From Streptomyces sp. GSL17-111 (GTDB lineage: Bacteria > Actinomycetota > Actinomycetes > Streptomycetales > Streptomycetaceae), in NCBI RefSeq assembly GCF_037911585.1, contig NZ_JBAJNS010000001.1, positions 2,660,001 through 2,724,000 of the forward strand: a stretch of 64,000 nucleotides of DNA, written 5' to 3'. Below the pieces are notes generated by a model that was given only the letters and a program-made list of their open reading frames with translations, did not search any database and had not been told where the DNA came from. Below, piece after piece: positions 34,427-41,806 of the stretch. Every line of letters starts with the position of its first letter. The stretch's first letter is position 1. Made by a program: the position numbers and the translations under genes.

Positions 34427-34644
34427 TCCGCTACTTCCGCTACCTCCGCTACCGCCCTGGTCAGGGGCGTGATCGTGGTAGCGGATGGGGGTAGCGGTAG
34501 CGGATGGGTCCGCTACCGGCCCGACGTGGTCGGGGTCGGGCCGGTAGCGGGTGTGGGTGGTGGGGTAGCGGAGGAATCCGGGCTTGCCGCTACCCGTCGT
34601 AGGGCTGTGAGCTGGCCGGTAGCGGCGGTAGCGGAAGTAGCGGA
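34427..34644. repeat. Array of 13 GTAGCGGA-type octamers
   Basis: Thirteen copies of GTAGCGGA or its complement TCCGCTAC (some with one end base changed) occur in 218 bases. The left end has three complement-strand copies at a 9-base period (34427, 34436, 34445), the right end three direct copies at a 9-base period (34619, 34628, 34637), with seven mixed copies between (34478, 34491, 34497, 34509, 34544, 34565, 34586). It lies between the DUF3631 gene and xis, and the last copies form that gene's 3' end. Iteron origin or TraB-type recognition site (clt) are the leading ideas. Confidence 0.85.
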
Positions 34645-35747
34645 CTTCCGGGGGGTGGGGGGCAGTACCGGGCCCAGGCGTCCGTGAGGTCGGCCGCGTA
34701 GTAGCCCTTGAGGACTCCGCCGCCGGTCTTGATGTTGCGGGCGGCGATGGGGGTGTTGTCGGCCGTCATGTACTGGCGCAGGAGCTTGGACAGGCCGCGT
34801 GCGTCCAGGGGCTTGCCGCCCATGTCGGCCCAGGGGGCTTCGTCCAGGCTGTGGAGCCGTTCGAGGACGGCGACGGTGGGAAGGCGGTCGATGCCGTTGA
34901 GGACCTGGTCGCGCAGGTCGGTCAGCAGGCGGATGCCGACGCTGCCCTTGTCGTCCACCTTGGAAGCGTTGACCAGCTCCACGCACGCCGCGCGGGCCCG
35001 CTTCGGCCAGTGCCCGCCTGCCGCGTCCGCCACGGCGATGAGCGGTTCCCACACATCGGCGGGCCGGTCGGTCACGCCGTCGGGCATCTCGGGGAAGACA
35101 CCGTCGACCATCGGCCGGGCCGCTTCGGCCCAGTTCGCCAACCGGTCGCGGAGCTTGTTGCCCTGCGGGGTGTGGATGCGGGCCCGGAACGGCTCCACGG
35201 TCTCGTTCCGGGCACGGCGGCGCATGCGGATGACGATGGAGCGGGTCATGATCGTGTCCGGGAGGTTGCCCAGTCCGGCCACCGCCACGGCGCAGTAGGA
35301 CGGGAAGGGCACGACCGACTGTGTGGAGCCGTCGCCCACGCACCGGTAGGTGACGCCGGAGCGGCGGTGTCCGGCGTTGAGGAACCCGCGCAGTTCCTCG
35401 TTGTCCCCCGCCTTGGGCCCAAAGACGGTGTCGATCTCATCGAACAGGATCGTCGGCCGCCCCTCGGGCCCGGACACGGCGCGGAAGAGGGCGGCGGCGG
35501 ACGCGTTGACCGCCACCATCGGTTGCGGAACCAGGGTCTCTACGATCTCCAGCGCGCGGGACTTGCCCGACCCCGGTTCGGGGCTGAGGAAGGCGATGCG
35601 GGGGGTGGAGTCGAAGCAGTCGAGCAGGTGCGCGTGGGCGTCCCACAGGGCCACGGCCACGTAGGCCGCTTCGGTGGGGAAGGCGTTGAAGCGGCGGTGG
35701 AAGGCTTCGACGTCGTCCAGCAGCGCGGCGCCGTTGATCGCGCTCAT
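34590..35747 (-). CDS. DUF3631-type ATPase of the AICE replication module
   Basis: 385 residues from an ATG at 35747. Walker A is SPEPGSGKSRALE (about 54-66) and Walker B ILFDEIDTVFG (about 98-108), followed by the DUF3631 region (NAGHRRSGVTYRCVGDG, PDTIMTRSIVIRMRRR). Such proteins accompany primase-polymerase replicases on actinobacterial elements and probably act as helicase or loader. Its start overlaps the stop of the preceding small gene (ATGA). The last 17 codons (PLLPLPPLPA region) are made of the octamer repeats and even the TAG stop lies in one, so the C-terminus has been replaced by repeat DNA. Confidence 0.85.
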   Translation of the reverse strand: MSAINGAALLDDVEAFHRRFNAFPTEAAYVAVALWDAHAHLLDCFDSTPRIAFLSPEPGSGKSRALEIVETLVPQPMVAVNASAAALFRAVSGPEGRPTILFDEIDTVFGPKAGDNEELRGFLNAGHRRSGVTYRCVGDGSTQSVVPFPSYCAVAVAGLGNLPDTIMTRSIVIRMRRRARNETVEPFRARIHTPQGNKLRDRLANWAEAARPMVDGVFPEMPDGVTDRPADVWEPLIAVADAAGGHWPKRARAACVELVNASKVDDKGSVGIRLLTDLRDQVLNGIDRLPTVAVLERLHSLDEAPWADMGGKPLDARGLSKLLRQYMTADNTPIAARNIKTGGGVLKGYYAADLTDAWARYCPPPPGSPLLPLPPLPASSQPYDG

Positions 35748-36097
35748 GCGGCCGTCCTCCGTTCGGTGTGGTTGCGCAGCGGGCAGGTGGCGCGGTGCGC
35801 GGTGTGGGCGTCGATGAGGGCGAGTACGCGGGTGCGGCCGATGGCCGACTGCCGGTGCCCGCAGGCGCACCCGAAGCGGGCCGAGGGGGCGGCGCCGGAG
35901 GGTGCGGTGATGCGCAGCCACGCGCGGGGGAACCGGCCGCCGTCCGGCTGCTGGTCGGTGCCGAAGGCTGATCGGACGGCCTTGCGGCCGACGACCTTCC
36001 CGGCGCCCACGGCTCGCGAGGGGCCGGACGGTTCGGCGGCGCGCGGGGTGTCGGGCGTGGTGGTGAGGCTCTTAAGGCGGGGGGATCCGGGGGTCAT
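35744..36097 (-). CDS. Small Cys/His protein in AICE replication operon
   Basis: 117 residues, low-complexity in the first 60, then a compact tail with possible zinc ligands (FGCACGHRQSAIGRTR, LIDAHTAHRATCPLRN: two Cys, three His, one Cys). Its ATG overlaps the stop of the primase-polymerase gene and its stop overlaps the ATPase start, both by ATGA, so the three proteins are made in a coupled way. I do not recognise a family. A zinc-binding replication accessory factor is a guess. Confidence 0.7.
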   Translation of the reverse strand: MTPGSPRLKSLTTTPDTPRAAEPSGPSRAVGAGKVVGRKAVRSAFGTDQQPDGGRFPRAWLRITAPSGAAPSARFGCACGHRQSAIGRTRVLALIDAHTAHRATCPLRNHTERRTAA

Positions 36098-37002
36098 GCG
36101 GCCCTCCTGTGCCCGGTGCTCGGGTTGTTGGCGATGGACCAGTTCAGGGCGCTGGTGATGACCGGGGTGCACTCGGACTCGCGCAGGCCGGCCGCTTCCC
36201 CCGCCTCCTTAAGAGCCTGCTCAACCACGTACCGGGGCAGGTCGCCGGATGCGACGAAGCGCCCCAGCGCGCGGGCGGCCCGGGTGAGCGTCCAGTTCCG
36301 CACGCCTTCCGGGGCCCCGGCCACGTTCGCGGTCTCGTTGCGCAGCGCGGCGGCGACGTACCCGGGCACCGCACCCGACACCACCGCCGCCCCCGAGTCC
36401 GGGCGGGGCGGGGGCGGCGGGGTGAGGGCGCCCAGCAGCCACCGGGGCAGCCGCGCGACCGGGGCCGGGTCGGTGATCTCGTAGGGGCCGTGGGGGAGGG
36501 TGCTGCCGGGGGCGACGACGTAGCCGCCCCATGCCCGGGTGTCCACCAGCGGCCCGAGCCGACCGGCGGTGTTGGCCAGCCGGACGCCGGGCGGGGCGGT
36601 GAAGTACAGGTGCTCTCCGCCGCTGGCAGTCCGCACGCGGCGGGTGGTGGGGACGGCCTGCCCGGCGCGCTCGCAGAGCGCCTGAAAGGTCGTCGCGCCG
36701 CACGGCGCGTCCGTCTGGTTCTTCGGCTGGTCGAGGTCGATGACGACCAGGTCGGCCGGGCCGGTGGCGATGCCGATGTTGTAGGGGCGGTGGGTCCAGG
36801 CGGCGTGGATGCGGGCGGGGTCGATGCTGGCGCGCCGCTCCCACTTCACGTGCCCGCCCGCGCACTCGCCGGTGCGGGGGCAGGCGTGCTCGGCGTGCAA
36901 CGCCGGGCGCTTGGTGCCGGGCCGCAGGGGGAAGACGGGCCAGCCGTGCTCAGCGGCGTCCAGGGCCGCGCGCAGGAGCGCGGGCCGGGGGTCATGAGGC
37001 AT
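36094..37002 (-). CDS. Bifunctional primase-polymerase (RepPP-type) of the AICE
   Basis: 302 residues from an ATG with AGGAGGT upstream. The N-terminal Prim-Pol domain (about 8-185) shows GWPVFPLRPGTKRPA, the metal motif LVVIDLDQPK (Asp-x-Asp about 86-88), SGGEHLYFTAPP and WGGYVVAPGS. A C-terminal helical part (about 235-300) resembles the PriCT helical extension. AICE replicases fall into RepSA, RepAM and RepPP types; this is the last. It should start replication of the excised circle together with the DUF3631 ATPase. Confidence 0.88.
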   Translation of the reverse strand: MPHDPRPALLRAALDAAEHGWPVFPLRPGTKRPALHAEHACPRTGECAGGHVKWERRASIDPARIHAAWTHRPYNIGIATGPADLVVIDLDQPKNQTDAPCGATTFQALCERAGQAVPTTRRVRTASGGEHLYFTAPPGVRLANTAGRLGPLVDTRAWGGYVVAPGSTLPHGPYEITDPAPVARLPRWLLGALTPPPPPRPDSGAAVVSGAVPGYVAAALRNETANVAGAPEGVRNWTLTRAARALGRFVASGDLPRYVVEQALKEAGEAAGLRESECTPVITSALNWSIANNPSTGHRRAA

Positions 37003-37030
37003 GCTGAAGGACCTCCTGTAGTGGGAGAGA

Positions 37031-37067
37031 GGGCGGCCCCGGTTCTTGGTAGGAGTGGGGGCCGCCC
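37031..37067 (-). terminator. Hairpin terminator after transfer gene
   Basis: Perfect 10-bp arms (GGGCGGCCCC / GGGGCCGCCC) with a 17-base loop lie between the FtsK-like gene and the primase-polymerase gene, 29 bases before the latter's start codon; it may also attenuate read-through into replication genes. Confidence 0.6.
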
Positions 37068-37153
37068 TTGGTGCGTGTCGGGTCGTGAGGTGTCTGCGTG
37101 GTGGGTGCCGCAGGGCTGTTTTCGTGGGGTTATCGGGGTGGGGCGGGTGTGGT

Positions 37154-37254
37154 CGAAACCCGATATCGCTGCTGGTCAGGACGCTGTGGGGGCGATGTCG
37201 GGGGCGAAACCGGTTTCGGGTGGGGGTGAAACCTTGATCCCTTGCCGAAACCGG
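37154..37254. promoter_or_regulatory. GAAACC repeat cluster upstream of replication operon
   Basis: Four sites share GAAACC: CGAAACC at 37154, a perfect 14-bp palindrome CGAAACCGGTTTCG at 37205-37218, TGAAACC at 37227 and CCGAAACCGG at 37245. All lie in 100 bases between the transfer gene's stop and the replication operon. They look like repressor or initiator binding sites. Confidence 0.6.
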
Positions 37255-37265
37255 CCCGGCGGTGG

Positions 37266-39518
37266 CTAGTCGGTGTCGTCGGCCGTCTCGGGGAGGTCGG
37301 CGAGCCGGACGCCTTTGGCGCCGCCGCAGCAGTCCCGGATCGTCAGCTGGCGGGTGGGGACCTTGTGGGTTTTGAGCGTGGCCGACAGGAGGGTGGAGCG
37401 GGCGGCGGCGTTCTCGTCGAGCCAGGGCCCGTAGAGGTCGGGGCGGTAGGCGGCCAGTGCTTCGACGAGCCGGTGGGAGTGGACGGCGTCGGCTCCGGTG
37501 GGCCACACATCACGCAGGTGGTCGACGACGGTTGCGGTGTCGGCGTGCTCGACCTCCTGCCCCGCGGCTTCACCCGACAGGGTTCCGGCCGCGTGCCGCA
37601 GGGCCAAGGCGCGCTTGCCGATCTCCTCGGCTTCGGTCTGCTTGATGAACGCCGCGCGGACGGTGCTGCCTTCGCGGCCCCGGGCGAGAATGCCGGTGCC
37701 CTGCTCGGTGACGCTGATCTCCGTGGCGCGCAGGCCCCGCTCGTGGGCGCCGGTGCCCAGCACGTTGTTGTTGGCCCGCCAGTCCATCACCGCCAGGCAC
37801 AGGCGGGTGCCAACGCTGCTGGAGACCTTGGTGGGCAGTGAGGAGGCGTCCGGGTTCTGCGTGAGCAGGATCAGGATGACGCCGTAGGCGCGGCCCTTCT
37901 TGATGAGCTTGGTGCACAGCTTCTCGGCCTCGTCGCCGTACTCGTCGTGCGTGAACAGCTCCTGTGCCTCGTCGACGACGATGACGCGCGGCCCGAGGTT
38001 CTGCTCGGGGTACTTCTCGGCAAGCTCCCGCGTGACGCGCCGTCCGTCGGGGGTCTCGGAGGAGGGCAGGGACTTGATGAACTTCGCCCGCCGCTGCTGC
38101 TCGGCGATACCGGCGCGGAGCCCGGCCACGGTGGCTTCGATGTCCTCGTCGTCGTCGCCGGAGACGTAGCGGTGGCAGACGGGCTTGACCGAGTTCAAGT
38201 CCCCCGAGCCCTTCAGCTCATACACCCACAGCTCAGCGGTCGGGTCCAGCGCGACACCGAGCACGATCGCCAGCGCGCAGGACGTCTTACCCGATCCGGG
38301 GATGCCGCCCACGAGGAGGTTGGAGTACATGAGGGTGATCTCAACGAGGTTGCCGCGCGGGTCGAACCCGAAGGGCAGGGGCTTGAAGACGTCGGCGGTG
38401 CCAGTCTTCATCAGCGGCCACAGCTTGCGCGGCGCCTTGGCCGGGTCCTGCTGCGCCACCCACAGCACGAGCCGCCCGGGGTGGGCGTTGCCGTCCCCCT
38501 CGGGCCACACCGTGGAGATCGGGCGACGCATCGCAGCGGCCAAAGCGGCCCGCTTCTCCAAGACCCGGGCGGCTTCCACACCACGGGGCAGGTCGACCTC
38601 GGCGCGCCAGCCGGGCCCGTCGCGCTGAATCTCAGCGGCGAAGGAGACTTCCGACTTCTTCTTGTCACCGACACCGATGGCGGAGAGGGCGTCGAACACT
38701 TCGGTGGAGGTGAGCGCCGAGAGGTGGTCGACGTGCACGTACCGGGTCACCAGCGGCTTGTCCCGGTCGCGCCCGGCCACACCCAAGGCGGACAGGAACG
38801 CGGGCACCGAAGCGGCCAGCACCCACGGCGGCAGCAGCAGGGCGCCCACACCGGCCGCCAGAGCGGCCGACCCGGCCACCACGGCGGAGGCGACCCGGCG
38901 GGGCCGCACCCGGCGGGAGTGCTCACGGGAGAGCGCGAGCCACGCCTCAACGTCGCCCGAGGCGGCGGCCTTGGTCTCCACGGGCCGCGCCTCGGCGTCA
39001 ACGACCCACCGCACCCACCGGGCCACCAAGCGAGCCCCGCCGCGCGGAGACCGCACGATGAGGCGCATGAGGTAGACGGGGGCGCGCACGGCGTGGAACG
39101 CGGTCAGGTGCGCGTAGTAGTTGGTGGTCCACTTCACCGCGTCGGTGAAGTCGGACGCCTTGCGCAGCCACGCCGGGATGACCGGCGGCGCCGACGCCAG
39201 GAACGCCCGACGCTGACCGAGGAACGTACCCGTATCGGCGACCACGTCCGGCCGGTCCACGGGCACCGGCGCGGTCAGCTCGGTGGCCATCTCGGCGCCC
39301 GGGGCGGCGGCTTCGGTCACCCCGTCAACGAGGGTGGCCGGGGGCTCGGTGGGGGGCGGCGGGATGGTGGGGGCGCCGGTCATCTCGGCGACCGGCTCGG
39401 TGCCCGGATCAACGTCGACAACGGTCACGTTGTTCTCCGGCTCGGTGAACCTGATGAGCCGCACCGTGGGTTCGGCGTGACCGTTGACGGGCTTCGGCCC
39501 GGCGGCGGGTTCGGTCAT
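37266..39518 (-). CDS. traB: FtsK/SpoIIIE-type conjugative DNA translocase (TraB-like)
   Basis: 750 residues from an ATG with GGAG upstream. A disordered Pro/Ala-rich N-terminus is followed by membrane segments (about 212-250, AVVAGSAALAAGVGALLLPP and VPAFLSALG) and the motor domain with Walker A VGGIPGSGKTSCA (about 400-412) and Walker B VIVVDEAQELFTHDEYGDEA in part (about 508-520). Streptomyces elements use one such hexameric protein to move double-stranded DNA between hyphae after binding octamer repeats in the clt site. The tail (about 700-750) may be the DNA-recognition winged helix. Confidence 0.93.
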   Translation of the reverse strand: MTEPAAGPKPVNGHAEPTVRLIRFTEPENNVTVVDVDPGTEPVAEMTGAPTIPPPPTEPPATLVDGVTEAAAPGAEMATELTAPVPVDRPDVVADTGTFLGQRRAFLASAPPVIPAWLRKASDFTDAVKWTTNYYAHLTAFHAVRAPVYLMRLIVRSPRGGARLVARWVRWVVDAEARPVETKAAASGDVEAWLALSREHSRRVRPRRVASAVVAGSAALAAGVGALLLPPWVLAASVPAFLSALGVAGRDRDKPLVTRYVHVDHLSALTSTEVFDALSAIGVGDKKKSEVSFAAEIQRDGPGWRAEVDLPRGVEAARVLEKRAALAAAMRRPISTVWPEGDGNAHPGRLVLWVAQQDPAKAPRKLWPLMKTGTADVFKPLPFGFDPRGNLVEITLMYSNLLVGGIPGSGKTSCALAIVLGVALDPTAELWVYELKGSGDLNSVKPVCHRYVSGDDDEDIEATVAGLRAGIAEQQRRAKFIKSLPSSETPDGRRVTRELAEKYPEQNLGPRVIVVDEAQELFTHDEYGDEAEKLCTKLIKKGRAYGVILILLTQNPDASSLPTKVSSSVGTRLCLAVMDWRANNNVLGTGAHERGLRATEISVTEQGTGILARGREGSTVRAAFIKQTEAEEIGKRALALRHAAGTLSGEAAGQEVEHADTATVVDHLRDVWPTGADAVHSHRLVEALAAYRPDLYGPWLDENAAARSTLLSATLKTHKVPTRQLTIRDCCGGAKGVRLADLPETADDTD

Positions 39519-39559
39519 GATGGATGCTCCTTCCGTTCGTCTACGTGGCGGCGGTGGGG

Positions 39560-39603
39560 CCCGGGGCGGCCGGTCTTGGTTGGCGCCTGACGGCCGCCCC
39601 GGG
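39560..39603 (-). terminator. Hairpin in the transfer operon, upstream of traB
   Basis: A perfect 13-bp inverted repeat (CCCGGGGCGGCCG / CGGCCGCCCCGGG) with an 18-base loop lies between the 102-residue protein gene and traB. It may reduce read-through into traB. Confidence 0.6.
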
Positions 39604-39606
39604 GCG

Positions 39607-39915
39607 TCACCTGCCGGTGCGCTCGACGGCGCGCAGGCGCTTCTCGGCCGCGCGGCGCGCTTCCCGCGCGGCGGCCCGCTCACCCCGCCCGGCGGCCCGC
39701 TCGGCCACTCGGGCGGCGGCCAGCGCGTTACGGGCCTCGTCCAGCAGCCGGGCGTGGGCGGCGTGCTCACGGCGGGCCCGGTCGGCGGCGGCCTGGTCGA
39801 TGCGGTCGATGCGCCGCTCGACGGCCGTGGTGTCGCCGTAGGCACCCCGGGCGCCCTTGATCAGCAGGCGGGCGCGTTCGGCCTTCTCGGCGCGGGTGTA
39901 GGTGTACTGGGGCAT
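39607..39915 (-). CDS. AICE Arg/Ala-rich coiled-coil protein
   Basis: 102 residues, MPQYTYTRAEKAERARLLIKG at the start (in part) and almost entirely charged helix after it (ARVAERAAGRGERAAAREAR). Similar short coiled-coil proteins lie next to traB on other Streptomyces elements and could be Spd-type helpers. No catalytic motif. Confidence 0.65.
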   Translation of the reverse strand: MPQYTYTRAEKAERARLLIKGARGAYGDTTAVERRIDRIDQAAADRARREHAAHARLLDEARNALAAARVAERAAGRGERAAAREARRAAEKRLRAVERTGR

Positions 39916-39932
39916 GTCGGCCTCCCGGGTGG

Positions 39933-40139
39933 TCAGTCGGTGAGGTCGTCGCCGCACTGCGCGCAGCGGGAGCGGCTGCCGGTGACGGCGTCCATCTCGT
40001 CGTGGAGCTGGATGAGCAGCACGTCACCGCCACATCCGGCGTGCTCGACGTTCTCGGCCTGGTAGGTGCGCTCCAGACCGCCGCCCCAGTCCTCGGTGTT
40101 GATCAGGCGCCAGGCGATCTCGTCGGCGTTGCTGGGCAA
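39933..40139 (-). CDS. AICE small Cys-rich protein
   Basis: 68 residues. Four Cys in two groups (AGCGGDV ... SRCAQCGDDL) suggest a zinc-binding knuckle. It starts MPSNADEIAWRLINTEDWGG. No known function; its place in the transfer operon suggests an accessory role. Confidence 0.65.
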   Translation of the reverse strand: MPSNADEIAWRLINTEDWGGGLERTYQAENVEHAGCGGDVLLIQLHDEMDAVTGSRSRCAQCGDDLTD

Positions 40140-40183
40140 GGTGTCCTCCTTCGGCGCGGGCCGGGTCTGTCCCGGCTCCCCGC

Positions 40184-40206
40184 CCGCCCCCGGGGTCCGG
40201 GGGCGG
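40184..40206 (-). terminator. Short hairpin in transfer operon
   Basis: CCGCCCCCG / CGGGGGCGG with a 5-base loop lies between the genes at 40218 and 39933. Confidence 0.45.
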
Positions 40207-40217
40207 ACAGGCAGCCG

Positions 40218-40409
40218 TCAGGCGGGCCGCAACTCGTGGCCGTGGCACAGGACGGGGCCGACCAAGGGGCTGATGCGGTGGACCGTCCACCGGCCGCCGG
40301 TCAGCGGCCCCGGCTGGACTTCGTCGACGATCCGGCCCGTCCGGCCAGCGGCGCGCGGGTCGTCCTCGCACGACACGATCAGCACCCGGTCACCGGCGTT
40401 GAACATCAC
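40218..40409 (-). CDS. AICE small KOW-like protein
   Basis: 63 residues, all beta by composition (AGDRVLIVSCEDDPRAAGRTG, in part; GRWTVHRISPLVGPVL). The opening G-D-x-V-x-I-V and R-T-G-R-I-V resemble a KOW/SH3-like barrel. Ribosome site AAGGGGGGC precedes the ATG pair. Function unknown. Confidence 0.6.
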   Translation of the reverse strand: MMFNAGDRVLIVSCEDDPRAAGRTGRIVDEVQPGPLTGGRWTVHRISPLVGPVLCHGHELRPA

Positions 40410-40420
40410 GGCCCCCCTTC

Positions 40421-40789
40421 TCAGCGCTTGCGGCGCAGGGTCTTGGCGGCGGCCTGTCCCTCGGCGCCGCCGACGGAGCGCACGACGTGCACCACGGCCC
40501 AGCAGGTCACCGCGACCGCGAGCGTCACGGCCAGCAGGCTGACCGCCATGGACGCGAGCGCGCCGACCAGCAGCGGCCCGAAGTAGACCCCGGCCGCCAC
40601 CGCCCCGGCGCCGGTACCGGCACCGAGGGCGAGCCGGGCAACGGTGCGGTCCGGCGGGGCCTGGTGGACGTGCACGACCTGCGGGGTGAGGGTGGCGGGG
40701 TCGGCGTAGGTGTGGGTGCCGTCCGGCAGCCGCACCACCTGCGGGACCGGCGGCGCCGAATCCGGGCGCCGGTCGGGAAGGTGTTCCAC
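40421..40789 (-). CDS. AICE two-helix membrane protein (DUF6251-like)
   Basis: 122 residues: a Pro-rich cytosolic part with VRLPDGTHTYADPATLTPQ and VHVHQAPPDRTVARLALG, then two membrane helices (about 55-73 and 78-102) and VRSVGGAEGQAAAKT near the end. The pattern matches the DUF6251 proteins of Streptomyces elements as I recall them. It may be a spread protein acting with TraB and SpdB at septa. Confidence 0.7.
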   Translation of the reverse strand: MEHLPDRRPDSAPPVPQVVRLPDGTHTYADPATLTPQVVHVHQAPPDRTVARLALGAGTGAGAVAAGVYFGPLLVGALASMAVSLLAVTLAVAVTCWAVVHVVRSVGGAEGQAAAKTLRRKR

Positions 40790-40802
40790 GGGGTTGCTCC
40801 TT

Positions 40803-41189
40803 TCAGGCCGCGAGCGCGGCCGACGTCATCGAGCACGTGTTGCAGACACCCACCGAGGTCGGGATGCAGTAGCCCCGGTCCAGGCGGCAGGCGGGGCAGA
40901 CGCGGCGAGCGGCAACCGCCCGACGCACCGCCGCCCACCGCGCCGCCGTCATCGGGCGCACCGGTTTGGCGGCGTCGATGCGGTAGAGGTAGGCGACCAG
41001 CGGCTCACGCCCCCGCCGTCGTGGGCGGAGCACCTGGGCTGCCACCTCCTGACCGCCGGGCCTAAGCCCGGCGGCGCGGAGCTGACGGCGGGTAGCCAGC
41101 CCCTCGGGCGCGAGACGCCAGGGGTAGGTGGGCAGGCCGAAGCGGGCCCCGGTGGGGTCGTGGCAGTCGGTGCGGGTGAGGCGGTTCAT
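40803..41189 (-). CDS. RRQRL-motif zinc-binding protein of AICE
   Basis: 128 residues. YPWRLAPEGLATRRQLRAAG and LRPGGQ are the family signature, and the tail has two Cys pairs (RVCPACRLDRGYC and GVCNTCS) for zinc. The protein is widespread on AICEs but has no known function. Its ATG overlaps the methylase stop codon (ATGA). Confidence 0.75.
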   Translation of the reverse strand: MNRLTRTDCHDPTGARFGLPTYPWRLAPEGLATRRQLRAAGLRPGGQEVAAQVLRPRRRGREPLVAYLYRIDAAKPVRPMTAARWAAVRRAVAARRVCPACRLDRGYCIPTSVGVCNTCSMTSAALAA

Positions 41190-41806
41190 GCCGCTACCCG
41201 CGTGGTGTCGTGGTGGGTGAGGTACTGGCTGGCGATCCAGTGGGTGTAGGCGGGGGGTACGGCTTGGCGCGCTTCGCGGTTGGTCATCCAGGCGCAGCCC
41301 ATGGCGTCGGCGTAGGCCCGCTCACCCTTGTGCGCGAAGGCCAGGAGCCCGGGGCGGTGCCAGCAGGGCGGCAACAGCTCCCCGCCCCCGCCCCAGGAGG
41401 TCTCAAAGGCACGATGGCGGCGGACGTTGAGACCGAACTGCGTACCGCACAGCAGGTAGTCCGGACGCAACGGCGCCTGGGGCACGTTCTCGACCACCCA
41501 CGGCAGCCCCGACGCTTGCAGGCGGGCGCGCCCGGGGGTGAGGAGGTCGGGGTGAGCGCCCCGGTCGCCGCGCCAGGCGGTGACCGGGGCGAACGCCTGG
41601 CACGGCCAGGAGGCGTGGACCAGGTCGAAGCCCTCCAGCGGGAAGGTCAGCGCGTCGGCCTGGTGGAAGGTGAAGGGGTAGTTCGGCTGCGGGGCGATGT
41701 CCACCCCCACCACTTCGAAGCCCGCCAGGTGGTAGCCCATCGACATTCCACCGGCACCGCAGCACAGGTCCAGCACCCGCATCCCGTTCCACGGCCGGGC
41801 CCTCAT
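41186..41806 (-). CDS. Orphan cytosine-5 DNA methyltransferase-like protein of AICE
   Basis: 206 residues from an ATG at 41806. SAM motif I is LDLCCGAGGMSMGYHLAGF, the catalytic loop reads ASWPCQAFAPV (Cys nucleophile in WPCQ, where PPCQ is usual), and WVVENVP is motif VI. There is little room for a target-recognition domain, so specificity may be short. No restriction gene is near. It overlaps both neighbours by ATGA. Possible roles are protecting the element on transfer or marking its DNA. Confidence 0.8.
   Translation of the reverse strand: MRARPWNGMRVLDLCCGAGGMSMGYHLAGFEVVGVDIAPQPNYPFTFHQADALTFPLEGFDLVHASWPCQAFAPVTAWRGDRGAHPDLLTPGRARLQASGLPWVVENVPQAPLRPDYLLCGTQFGLNVRRHRAFETSWGGGGELLPPCWHRPGLLAFAHKGERAYADAMGCAWMTNREARQAVPPAYTHWIASQYLTHHDTTRVAA

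Noticed and set aside
37947..39590. 547-codon rightward frame opposite traB
   Set aside because: Composition (Gly, Arg, His, Val) is that of an antisense shadow and the opposite strand has clear Walker motifs.
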